From positions 1-21,484 of the forward strand of contig PLYB01000007.1 in the NCBI GenBank assembly GCA_003151655.1: a DNA stretch of 21,484 nucleotides, read 5' to 3'. The notes beneath the pieces were generated by a model. The model was not told where the DNA came from. It was given only the letters and a program-made list of their open reading frames with translations, and made no database searches. Source of the stretch: Gallionellaceae bacterium. Lineage in GTDB: Bacteria > Pseudomonadota > Gammaproteobacteria > Burkholderiales > Gallionellaceae. The first letter of the stretch is position 1, and each line of letters starts with the position of its first letter. A program made the translations under genes and the position numbers. Positions 14,050 to 21,484 of this stretch are shown here, in pieces.

Positions 14050-14658
14050 GTGAATAAGTCACTTTTTACTTTTCTCTTTGCCGCAATATTGGTGCTTGCA
14101 TTGAGTGGGTGTGCATCATCCATGAATGGCACGGGAGGGAGTGATAAGTTGTCCTGCAAAGCACCGGATGGCGTCGCCTGTTCTTCGCTAGATGGCGTCT
14201 ATGCAAACGCCCTTGCCAACAATCTACCGGGCTTGCAAAAAAAGGGATCTCATCAAAAAGGATCTCATTCTGCCGATGATAAATCGATACCCGACCCTGA
14301 TAAAACCTCATATAACGGTATTAACCAAACAACTCCCGGCTTGGGGGACGCAATCTTTACACCTCAACACATTGTGCGTCTCTGGATGGCACCCTGGGAA
14401 GACGATGAAGGCAATCTTCATGACCAGCAATATATCTACATGATTGCCAGGCAAGGGCGTTGGATAATCGAACACAACGAACAGCCTATTTTAGACAAGT
14501 ACAGGCCGACCTTTTTAAAGACACCTGCTTCTCAAGCAGCCCAGCCGGAAGATGGCGCGAAGAAGCAAGCTCGTGTCATGAACAACCAGATGTCGAATCC
14601 TAAAATACAGACAGATAATCCCAATCAGGGCATACCGCAAGGTTTGGGTCCGAATTGA
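14050..14658 (+). CDS. traV: TraV, outer-membrane lipoprotein of the core complex
   Basis: 202 residues, GTG start 2 nt after dsbC. The signal ends in a lipobox LSGC (Cys21). The TraV signature follows: LSCKAPDGVACSSLDGVYANA, with its conserved Cys pair. Residues 66-75 hold a small internal repeat (KKGSHQKGSH), from a near-tandem 15-16 bp DNA duplication around 14241-14271. The middle contains HIVRLWMAPWEDDEGNLHDQQYIY, also typical. The tail from about 160 is Gln/Asn/Pro-rich and probably disordered. TraV anchors the TraK-TraB core in the outer membrane. F TraV is 171 residues. Confidence 0.9.
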   Translation: MNKSLFTFLFAAILVLALSGCASSMNGTGGSDKLSCKAPDGVACSSLDGVYANALANNLPGLQKKGSHQKGSHSADDKSIPDPDKTSYNGINQTTPGLGDAIFTPQHIVRLWMAPWEDDEGNLHDQQYIYMIARQGRWIIEHNEQPILDKYRPTFLKTPASQAAQPEDGAKKQARVMNNQMSNPKIQTDNPNQGIPQGLGPN

Positions 14659-14702
14659 TGCGTGCTGACAAGGCTGCTTTGCCGTTAGTAAGCGAGCTTT
14701 AA
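14658..14702 (+). CDS. Possible 14-residue leader peptide between traV and traC
   Basis: An ATG overlaps the traV stop (TGATG) and opens a 14-codon frame ending at TAA 14700-14702. The 68-nt gap between traV and traC is one of the longest inside the tra operon. The frame could carry ribosomes across it or be a relic. There is no ribosome site of its own. Confidence 0.2.
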   Translation: MRADKAALPLVSEL

Positions 14703-14726
14703 GTACAAATTGGAATTGAAGAATTT

Positions 14727-17360
14727 ATGCTAAACGCACTTAAACAAATTTTCCTCGGCGAGCGGAACATCCCGCCTGACGCAGTTCCGCGTGCTGTGCT
14801 GGAGCAGCTTACGACAATGCCGCGCCTCACTGGGCTTTTGCCATATTTGTCTTGGATGCCGGACGAAAGTTTGTTTGTACTGGATCAAACTGCATTTGGA
14901 GCGGTAAGTGAATTAAATATTGGTTTCTGTGTGGAAACTTCGCCCCAAACGGGGGCAAGCGAAGACATGGAAAAAGTGTTGGCCAGTTTGTTTATGTCCT
15001 GCCCGACAGGGACGGGCATACAAATCAGTTTATATGCCTCACCGGACATTATGCCTGTCTTGAATCGTCAAATGGATCTCATCACTTCTAAGAATGAGGT
15101 TTTCAGAGAAATGTCAGGGCACCGCAATAAATTTTTAATGAATGGCACAAGCAATTCATTGTTTTCGCAGCACACCTATTTGTTGAGAGATTTCAGATGC
15201 ATCATTTCAGTTACCTTACCGCTCGACCCGAATTCGCCTGCTGACGTTGATGAGGCGATTAAGATTAAAGAGGGTATTCACGCAACACTGGGGTCGGCTC
15301 ATCTGCCGGCGGTGGACTGGCGGCCAAATGATCTTCTGAATTTTGTAAAAGATTTCTTTGATCCGGATCAGATTTTTAAACCCGGTGGGCGGGAACACAT
15401 TGAGTATGACGATACTAAACCGCTAAGACAGCAAATATCCAGCCTGGATGTGTCGTCATTATTGGCAGACAACGGCATTAAAATGAAAAAAGTGAATGGG
15501 CCAGAAATTATGCTCCAGACACTATCGGTAAAACAATATCCGAAATATTTCAGACTTGGCAATATGGGGTCACTGTTAGGTGACTATTATCAAACCGCTT
15601 TATCTATCCCTTGCCCATTTATGATAACGATGGGAGGGATCAATTTGGACTATGAGAGTGCCCGCTCAAAAGCGCAAATAAAAAGCGCCAGAGCAACTCA
15701 AGCTGCGGGGTCGGAAATGGCGCGCTTCCAGCCGGACTTGCAAGATAGGAAAAAAGATTGGGATATGGTTTTGCGGGCCTTTGACAACGGACGTAATGTT
15801 ATCCAGATGTATCACCAAGTTATTTTACTCTCCACGAAAAAGGATGCGCCTAAAAGTGAGTACGCGTTGCGCGCCGTGTTCCGGGCACGCGGTTTTAGTA
15901 TGGCCAACGACATCTATTTGGCTCATCAGGCTTTGTCATCAGCATTGCCTTGCACGCTTACATCAGGCTTGCAGGCAGATCTACGCGCATTTGGGCGAGT
16001 TGGAAATAAGACCGCTGACAACGCAATTGCAACATCGCCACTTATCGCAGAGTGGAAGGGTACGGAAACGCCCGTGATCACGTTATTTGGCCGACGCGGG
16101 CAGATTATGTCGTTTGATTTATTCGATAACCAAGGCGGAAATTATAACTTCGCTGTAGCGGCCTTATCGGGTTCAGGTAAGTCAGTGCTGGTGAATGAAC
16201 TGTCATTCCGCTATTTGGGTTCCGGTACTAAGGTGTGGATTATCGACGTTGGGCGGTCATACCGAAACTTATGCTCCTTGTTAGATGGTGAGTTCATTGT
16301 ATTTTCTGACGAAAGCACCAACACACTTTGCATCAACCCGTTTTCGATGGTCGTTAACATCAACGAAGATATGGAAATGCTTTTGCCATTGATCGCTCAA
16401 ATGGCAAGCCCCCGAGAGCAACTTGATAATTACAAGTATTCATCTCTTTCAACAGCGATTAAAAAGGCATGGGATAAAACACAAAAGAAAACAACCATAA
16501 CCCATGTCTTTGACATCCTACGTTCTACTGAAATGACAGGGAGTGTTGACCCTGAATTGGTTCAGCTCTCTGCGTCTTTGCAGTCGTATACCAAGTATGG
16601 CATTTATGCCACCTATTTTGAGGGTGACGCGAACATTCAATTTAACAAGGATTTTATCGTACTTGAGCTTGAAGAATTGAAAGCGAAAAAGGATCTTCAG
16701 GCAGTTGTCATGCAGCTGATGATGTACCGTATCACGCAGGAAATGTATCTGGATAGATCGCGTCGAAAATTGGCAATTGTGGACGAAGCTTGGGACTTGA
16801 TGGGAAATAGTAAGTCGGCAGCAGAATTTATCGAGGCAGGATATCGAAGAGCCAGAAAATATAAAGGAGCGTTCGGCACGATTACGCAGTCGGTCGAGGA
16901 TTACTACAAGAACGATGCGACCAAAGCCGCAATTCAAAATGCGGATTGGTTATTTTTGCTCAGGCAAAAACCCGAATCCATTGATCGTCTGGGTAAGGAG
17001 GGAAAGTTGCACGTTGATGAGTGGATGAAACGTCAGCTGCTTAGTGTTTCTACAGAGCACGGGCGTTATTCTGAAATATTTGTGAATGGGCCGAACGGAT
17101 CAGGAATCGGGCGCTTAATACTTGATCCGTTTTCTATGTTGCTTTACTCGACCCGTGCGGAAGATTTCGAGGCAATTAAGACGTTGACTAACCAAGGCCT
17201 GAGTATTACTGAGGCTGTTGATAAATTACTACAACCTTTATCTACACAGCATTACTCGACCCGTGCGGAAGATTACGAGGCCATTAAGGCGTTGACTAAC
17301 CAGGGCCTGAGTATTACTGAGGCCGTAGACAAAATAGTAAAACAGAGAGCAAGGCATTGA
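14727..17360 (+). CDS. traC: TraC, pilus-assembly ATPase (VirB4-like)
   Basis: 877 residues (F TraC 875). The N-terminal half (about 1-450) is the TraC/VirB4 scaffold. The ATPase domain has Walker A ALSGSGKS (482-486 GSGKS) and Walker B KLAIVDEAWDLMG (D686, E687), followed by YRRARKYKGAFGTITQSVEDYY and WLFLLRQKPESI. TraC powers pilus assembly and substrate transfer at the inner membrane. The C-terminus is unusual: a 36-residue segment (YSTRAED-F/Y-EAIK...LSITEAVDK) is present twice in tandem, separated by a short LLQPLSTQH spacer. F-type TraC normally ends after one such segment. The stop overlaps the trbI start. Confidence 0.96.
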   Translation: MLNALKQIFLGERNIPPDAVPRAVLEQLTTMPRLTGLLPYLSWMPDESLFVLDQTAFGAVSELNIGFCVETSPQTGASEDMEKVLASLFMSCPTGTGIQISLYASPDIMPVLNRQMDLITSKNEVFREMSGHRNKFLMNGTSNSLFSQHTYLLRDFRCIISVTLPLDPNSPADVDEAIKIKEGIHATLGSAHLPAVDWRPNDLLNFVKDFFDPDQIFKPGGREHIEYDDTKPLRQQISSLDVSSLLADNGIKMKKVNGPEIMLQTLSVKQYPKYFRLGNMGSLLGDYYQTALSIPCPFMITMGGINLDYESARSKAQIKSARATQAAGSEMARFQPDLQDRKKDWDMVLRAFDNGRNVIQMYHQVILLSTKKDAPKSEYALRAVFRARGFSMANDIYLAHQALSSALPCTLTSGLQADLRAFGRVGNKTADNAIATSPLIAEWKGTETPVITLFGRRGQIMSFDLFDNQGGNYNFAVAALSGSGKSVLVNELSFRYLGSGTKVWIIDVGRSYRNLCSLLDGEFIVFSDESTNTLCINPFSMVVNINEDMEMLLPLIAQMASPREQLDNYKYSSLSTAIKKAWDKTQKKTTITHVFDILRSTEMTGSVDPELVQLSASLQSYTKYGIYATYFEGDANIQFNKDFIVLELEELKAKKDLQAVVMQLMMYRITQEMYLDRSRRKLAIVDEAWDLMGNSKSAAEFIEAGYRRARKYKGAFGTITQSVEDYYKNDATKAAIQNADWLFLLRQKPESIDRLGKEGKLHVDEWMKRQLLSVSTEHGRYSEIFVNGPNGSGIGRLILDPFSMLLYSTRAEDFEAIKTLTNQGLSITEAVDKLLQPLSTQHYSTRAEDYEAIKALTNQGLSITEAVDKIVKQRARH
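17145..17336 (+). repeat. Tandem duplication inside the 3' end of traC (108-bp period)
   Basis: Segments 17145-17228 and 17253-17336 are near-identical over 84 bp, with differences mostly at third codon positions. The period is 108 bp, exactly 36 codons, so the frame is kept. The second copy supplies the authentic TraC end, and the extra copy lengthens the tail. Confidence 0.85.
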
Positions 17361-17734
17361 ACACTTTAAAACATTTTATTATGACATGGGCATTGTCTGT
17401 CTTGGCAGCTAGTGCAGTTGGCGCAACGTGGTTGTACATACATCCACAACAAAAGCTTGCGCGCGTGGATATGAAAATTCTATTCATAAATCAAAAAGCA
17501 GCGTTTGACTCGTTGGTGAAACCTGACATGACCGAGCCAGAACTCAAGGCGGTCGTTGCCGCAGCCAAAACATACGCGCTACGTCTCAATCAGTCGCTTG
17601 AGACGGTTAGCAACGAATGCAACTGCGCGTTGCTTAACTCAGACGCGATTATTGATCTACCCAAGGATGTTAATGCGGCCGGCATTCCAGATCTGACTTC
17701 TCGCGTTCAACAGCTAATCACCGCAACAAAATAA
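17357..17734 (+). CDS. trbI: TrbI (F-type), inner-membrane pilus protein
   Basis: 125 residues (F TrbI 128), TTG start overlapping the traC stop, with AAGG close upstream. One N-terminal membrane segment (about 8-28) and a periplasmic part with VDMKILFINQKAAFDSLV and ALLNSDAIIDLPKDVNAAGIPDLT, which fits the F-type TrbI family. Its position after traC is the same as in F. In F, TrbI affects pilus outgrowth and retraction. The CNC pair near residue 92 could join the disulfide network. Not to be confused with the VirB10-like TrbI of RP4. Confidence 0.8.
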   Translation: MNTLKHFIMTWALSVLAASAVGATWLYIHPQQKLARVDMKILFINQKAAFDSLVKPDMTEPELKAVVAAAKTYALRLNQSLETVSNECNCALLNSDAIIDLPKDVNAAGIPDLTSRVQQLITATK

Positions 17735-17736
17735 TA

Positions 17737-18549
17737 ATGTTACTCAAAGTGGCCTCTTTATTAGTCGCCGTTGTCTTTGCTCAGTCCGCTTGTGCAGGCG
17801 AAACTATTTCAAATGACTCACTTGATTATCAATCGGTATTTGCCTGCGATGACGCCTCTAGCTTCAACTGGTATTGCGACGATAGTAATGATCCTCCAAA
17901 AGACACAATAAATAAGGTAACAGATCAAAAAAGCAAAGAGCAGGACGCGCAAGAAAAGATGGACGCTATCAGTAAAGACTTAAAGGCCAAGCTCGTTTTG
18001 TCAATTATTGATCCCACACCAGAGAACGTTAAGTCTTACATCATGGCACAAGGCGACTATATGGATAAGTCTTCGACATTTTCCGATGTGTGGCAGCGCG
18101 TGGTATGGCAGAACCCGGATGTGAACTATGAGTTAAGGCGTCCTGTAAACAATGCCGCGATCAAATCCTTCAACAGCCAGCAAAGGCAAAATGAAGTTAA
18201 TACCGTCGCCCAATTCAGCAAGGATGATTGGGGCTTGTTTTTCTTTTTTCGTTCCGACTGTCCGTACTGTCACCGTATGGCACCGATGCTGAAAAGGTTT
18301 TCAGAGAACTACGGTATTACGATATTTCCTATCAGTGAGGATGGTGGCGGATTACCTGAGTATCCGAACCCTCAAGCTGATACGGCAGGACTATCCAAGC
18401 AGCTTGAACTTGAAGTAGTCCCCGCGCTGATTCTAGGCAACGTTAAGGATCACAGAATGATCACGATTGCATCAGGCTTGGTTTCGGAAGAGGATATTTT
18501 GCAAAGAATTTACACGCTTACTCAGACCAAACCCGGCGATTCGTTTTAG
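17737..18549 (+). CDS. traF: TraF, periplasmic pilus-assembly protein with thioredoxin fold
   Basis: 270 residues (F TraF 247). Signal peptide ending SACA (about residue 20), then Cys- and Trp-bearing FACDDASSFNWYCDD, a charged helix, and a thioredoxin-like domain with FFFFRSDCPYCHRM (C175 and C178) and EVVPALIL as the cis-Pro loop. EYPNPQADTAGLSKQL is typical of TraF. F TraF itself lacks the CXXC pair; this version keeps it and could be redox-active. With DsbC it gives the operon two candidate disulfide enzymes. traH follows after 8 nt. TrbB, a related protein, is the main alternative assignment. Confidence 0.85.
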   Translation: MLLKVASLLVAVVFAQSACAGETISNDSLDYQSVFACDDASSFNWYCDDSNDPPKDTINKVTDQKSKEQDAQEKMDAISKDLKAKLVLSIIDPTPENVKSYIMAQGDYMDKSSTFSDVWQRVVWQNPDVNYELRRPVNNAAIKSFNSQQRQNEVNTVAQFSKDDWGLFFFFRSDCPYCHRMAPMLKRFSENYGITIFPISEDGGGLPEYPNPQADTAGLSKQLELEVVPALILGNVKDHRMITIASGLVSEEDILQRIYTLTQTKPGDSF

Positions 18550-18557
18550 GAGAAACA

Positions 18558-19982
18558 ATGTTAAATAAAACGTTTACTACGATACTTCTGGTTGGTCTAC
18601 TAGGCAGTTCTATTGCAATGGCTGACACTCAGTCAGAAATGCAGTCTTGGTACAACAGTATGGGCAGTTTGACGAACATCACCGGCGCGCAAGTTGTGCG
18701 GGGACAAACGTCAACTACCTACACTGGGGGTAACGCGTTCATACGTTCTCCGATTACGAATCTGAGTCCAGTTCAAATAAAAGCGCCGTCCCTTACTGGC
18801 GGCTGTGCCGGGATTGACTTATTCGCGGGTTCGTTTTCGTTCGCCAGCTCAGCACAGCTAGAGGCGTTGCTTAAGAATATCGGCAGCAATGCACTTAATT
18901 ACGGATTCATGCTGGCAATTGAAACCGCCTCGCCTCAAATGGCGTCGCAGCTTAAATGGTTGCAGGATCAAATAGCAAAAATTAATAACTTGAACATCAA
19001 CTCATGCAAAATGGCTGAGGGGATTGTTAATAGCGTTACTCCTCAATCGGCGCTTGATGGTGCCAGTCTAGCTGGTATGCAAGGGACTGGTACAACTATG
19101 TCTAACATGTGGGGAGATAGCTTAGGTGCGATGCAATCTTGGAACTCGTATGACGCACAGCAAAAAGCGGCTGCTTTAAGGGCTGTTTCTGCCACCGATC
19201 CAAGTCTGGCGGCTTCTTTAAATCCGGGTAATATTGTTTTTAACGCATTGCAAAATGCAAACGTACCAATTGATATGTATCCGCTTATGATGGGTCTGGT
19301 CGGTGCGGTTATCTTTAATGCTCCGGGGTCAACCGCTAATCCAAGCGGTACTCAATCAACAGCTACTTACCTTCCTCCTACTCAAATTGCCTTTAAGGAT
19401 TTTATTGGCGACCCTAATGCCGAGATCACTCAGCTGCAGGGGTTGGTTTGTGATGACATGGTTGTATGTTTAAACCCTGCTCCAGGAACAATAAACGCAG
19501 AATCATTTTCCTATTTGGTCAATCAGGTTATCACCAAGGGAATAACCAATATGACAAATAATTCTGCCCAAAACTTTACGACCAGCGATATGACATTGAT
19601 AACAAATACAACGGTTCCGTTATACAAAGTAGCGCGTATTGCGTATATGAATGGCAATCAAGCGCTAGCTAGTAATTACGCACAACTAATTGCTGTCGAT
19701 CTTGCCGGTCAATGGATGACTTCGGTTCTTAGACAAATTAATCAAGCACTAAAAAATACCAGCAAAACAACTTTAGCCACCAGTGTTGCCGATTCAGTAA
19801 AAGACTTGACCAGACAAATTGACAACGAACTCGCTTTAGCAGAACAGCAAAAACATATTGCCTACGCCAAAATCGCATCCGAATCATTCGTTGTACAAAA
19901 TCTTAAGACAATTAACGATGAAATGCTAAATGCGGTTAAATCAACGGTGCAGCGCTCTGTATTAACGTTCTCGCAACATTAG
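18558..19982 (+). CDS. traH: TraH, pilus-assembly protein
   Basis: 474 residues (F TraH 458). AGGAG precedes the ATG by 5-6 nt. A signal peptide ends at AMA (about residue 22). The TraH signature follows: MQSWYNSMGSLTNITGAQVVRGQ, then LTGGCAGIDLFAGSFSFASS and LNYGFMLAIETASPQMASQL. The C-terminal part is helical with heptad-like stretches, as in known TraH. TraH is a periplasmic/outer-membrane-associated factor needed for pilus extension, working with TraF, TraW, TraU, TrbC and TrbI. Followed after 39 nt by traG, the usual order. Confidence 0.95.
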   Translation: MLNKTFTTILLVGLLGSSIAMADTQSEMQSWYNSMGSLTNITGAQVVRGQTSTTYTGGNAFIRSPITNLSPVQIKAPSLTGGCAGIDLFAGSFSFASSAQLEALLKNIGSNALNYGFMLAIETASPQMASQLKWLQDQIAKINNLNINSCKMAEGIVNSVTPQSALDGASLAGMQGTGTTMSNMWGDSLGAMQSWNSYDAQQKAAALRAVSATDPSLAASLNPGNIVFNALQNANVPIDMYPLMMGLVGAVIFNAPGSTANPSGTQSTATYLPPTQIAFKDFIGDPNAEITQLQGLVCDDMVVCLNPAPGTINAESFSYLVNQVITKGITNMTNNSAQNFTTSDMTLITNTTVPLYKVARIAYMNGNQALASNYAQLIAVDLAGQWMTSVLRQINQALKNTSKTTLATSVADSVKDLTRQIDNELALAEQQKHIAYAKIASESFVVQNLKTINDEMLNAVKSTVQRSVLTFSQH

Positions 19983-20021
19983 TCGATATCGTCTAATTTG
20001 AACGCTCAGGAAATTAATTAA

Positions 20022-21484
20022 TTGAACTTCACAATCTACAGCTATTGGAATATCACCGAATTAACCGGGGTATTCAATGCAATTTCTGCTTTGGTTTACA
20101 GCGATAATTACGGTGGCGCGCTTCAATTCATAGCACTCGTTGGAGTGTTGTCGGTCGCAATGACCGTGCTTGTGAGTAGAGGGCAAATGTTGGATGAGTT
20201 CTGGAAATGGACAGTCATGGTTGCACTGCTAAATGGCATGTTGCTAGCGCCAAGAGCGACGGTACAAATTGTTGATGTGACTGGTACTAATCCCCCCGCA
20301 GTTGTTTCCAATGTCCCGGAAGGTTTGGCGGCTGTAGCGGGAAGTGTTAGCACTATTGGCTATTGGTTAACTACCTCCTATGAAACGGTGTTTGCTTTGC
20401 CTGGAAGCCTGACTTTTGAAACAGGCGGCATGATGTTTGGACAGAAGGTTCAGCAAGAAATAACTAAACTTAAACCAGCTACCATCGCGTGGTCTAACGA
20501 TTTTAATTCGTATTATACGGAGTGTGTGTCACCTAATATTTTGAGTGGCACATTAACATACGACCAACTTAATACTACCAACGATATTTGGGGCTTGCTG
20601 GGAACGGCAGCGTTACTAAATCCCGGATTTTATGTCACGCTTTCCACGTTGGGTACCGTGACATGCCCCGTCGCGTACACGGATTTAGATAACCGATTGA
20701 CCGCATCTGAAGTTCCCGCGACATTGAAAAATTACGCTGTCACCGCTTTGCCTCAATCCTCAACGTCAACCCTTGCTGTGAACCAAGTAAGTCAGGTTGT
20801 TGTGGATTCATCGAGTTATTTTAATGGCATTGCCACCGCAGCTAACACGGCGGTACAGCAAGCGATCGTATCCAATTCAATCATTGATGCGCACTGTAAC
20901 ATGTTGTCGCAAACCACTAACACCGCTCTGGCCAACGAATGCATGACGCAATCTGAAGGTTTTCGCCAGACGAATACTGCGTACATGGCAATGGCAAACA
21001 TTGCTCAGAGCTCCATGCCGAAATTACACAACGCGATTGAGTTAATTCAATATGGCGTTTTTCCAATCATTCTTATATTTATCATTGTAGCCGGGCATAA
21101 AGGCATGTCCATATTGAAAACCTACGTAATGAGCTTGGTGTGGATTCAATTGTGGCCACCGTTGTACGCGGTGGTTAATTACATGATGAATGTTCATGCG
21201 TCATACTGGGTAAACGCGACGCAAGGCAACGCAATGGCTTTGCAGATGCAGCAATGGATATCACAGACCAGCGTATCGGATCAGGCGATTGCAGGGATGC
21301 TTACTATTGCGATACCCGGCATAGCGGCTGCTCTCGTAAAGGGCGGTGACGTAGGTATGCAGGCCGTTGGTAATTTGGCGAGTCCCCCGGCTTCGGTTGA
21401 AAAAATGGCCGCTCAAATGTCAATGGGAAATCATAACAGCGGCCAGATGAACGAGGCACCGAGTGTGACAACAGGTGGCCCGAC
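20022..21484 (+). CDS. traG: TraG, N-terminal part (runs off the right edge)
   Basis: 487 visible residues from TTG 20022 to the edge; the stop is outside the window (F TraG 938). AGGAA lies 9 nt before the start and no in-frame ATG exists for about 45 codons, all within the first conserved segment. Membrane segments lie at about 22-50 and in the region after YGVFPIILIFIIVAGHK, which leads into VWIQLWPPLYAVVNYMM, the most recognisable TraG motif. A periplasmic domain with several cysteines (C167, C215 and others) lies between. The N-terminal half helps pilus assembly; the missing C-terminal half should stabilise mating pairs and bind entry exclusion protein. It was found by direct translation, because no stop codon is present. 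Confidence 0.93.
   Translation, partial: MNFTIYSYWNITELTGVFNAISALVYSDNYGGALQFIALVGVLSVAMTVLVSRGQMLDEFWKWTVMVALLNGMLLAPRATVQIVDVTGTNPPAVVSNVPEGLAAVAGSVSTIGYWLTTSYETVFALPGSLTFETGGMMFGQKVQQEITKLKPATIAWSNDFNSYYTECVSPNILSGTLTYDQLNTTNDIWGLLGTAALLNPGFYVTLSTLGTVTCPVAYTDLDNRLTASEVPATLKNYAVTALPQSSTSTLAVNQVSQVVVDSSSYFNGIATAANTAVQQAIVSNSIIDAHCNMLSQTTNTALANECMTQSEGFRQTNTAYMAMANIAQSSMPKLHNAIELIQYGVFPIILIFIIVAGHKGMSILKTYVMSLVWIQLWPPLYAVVNYMMNVHASYWVNATQGNAMALQMQQWISQTSVSDQAIAGMLTIAIPGIAAALVKGGDVGMQAVGNLASPPASVEKMAAQMSMGNHNSGQMNEAPSVTTGGP

Noticed and set aside
16518..16937. 139-codon minus-strand frame inside traC
   Set aside because: It is antisense to the conserved TraC ATPase domain, without a ribosome site or recognisable motif.

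Overview
The window is part of a conjugative element, a plasmid or an integrative conjugative element, from a Gram-negative host. Every recognisable gene belongs to proteobacterial families, and the base composition is moderate to slightly AT-rich. A beta- or gammaproteobacterium fits best; the sequence does not settle the genus. Both edges cut through genes. No rRNA, tRNA, CRISPR array or complete insertion sequence was seen.

Layout. (1) 1-4492, leftward: a coupling-protein block, in order of transcription a GIY-YIG-like small protein, TraD (VirD4-type ATPase, SXT/TOL-like), a DUF4400 membrane protein, a small outer-membrane beta-barrel and a DUF1173 protein running off the left edge. (2) 4493-6163: mostly non-coding, with one leftward gene for a 153-residue protein (possibly MobI-like), six spaced copies of a dyad-symmetric 19-bp element, and three tandem 43-bp repeats. 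This is the best candidate for origin and centromere functions. (3) 6164-8078, rightward: a three-gene partition or stability operon (small HTH-like DNA-binding candidate, StbB/ParA-like ATPase, membrane-anchored coiled-coil protein). (4) 8079-8478: non-coding leader. (5) 8479-21484, rightward: an F-type (MPF-F) type IV secretion operon: lytic transglycosylase, OmpA-like lipoprotein, small membrane protein, two tandem TraA pilins, TraL, TraE, TraK, TraB, DsbC-like isomerase, TraV, TraC, TrbI, TraF, TraH and the first half of TraG.

How it works together: the transglycosylase opens the cell wall. TraV, TraK and TraB form the envelope-spanning core. TraL, TraE, TraC and TraG form the inner-membrane assembly and power it. 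TrbI, TraF and TraH handle pilus assembly, and TraA is the pilus subunit. DsbC and TraF have CPYC thioredoxin motifs for periplasmic disulfide chemistry. TraD delivers the relaxase-DNA complex. The relaxase, TraW, TraU, TrbC, TraN and a replication initiator are not in the window.

The most interesting signals are in non-coding DNA. A nearly identical 16-bp box (RTGTCGTTCGATGAAG) lies upstream of each of three transcription units (traD block, partition operon, tra operon). It is oriented with transcription each time and sits 19-20 bp before a -10-like hexamer, which suggests one regulator couples transfer and maintenance. Two repeat arrays of different design lie between the traD block and the partition operon. 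The pilin gene is duplicated in tandem, and TraC carries a duplicated C-terminal tail.
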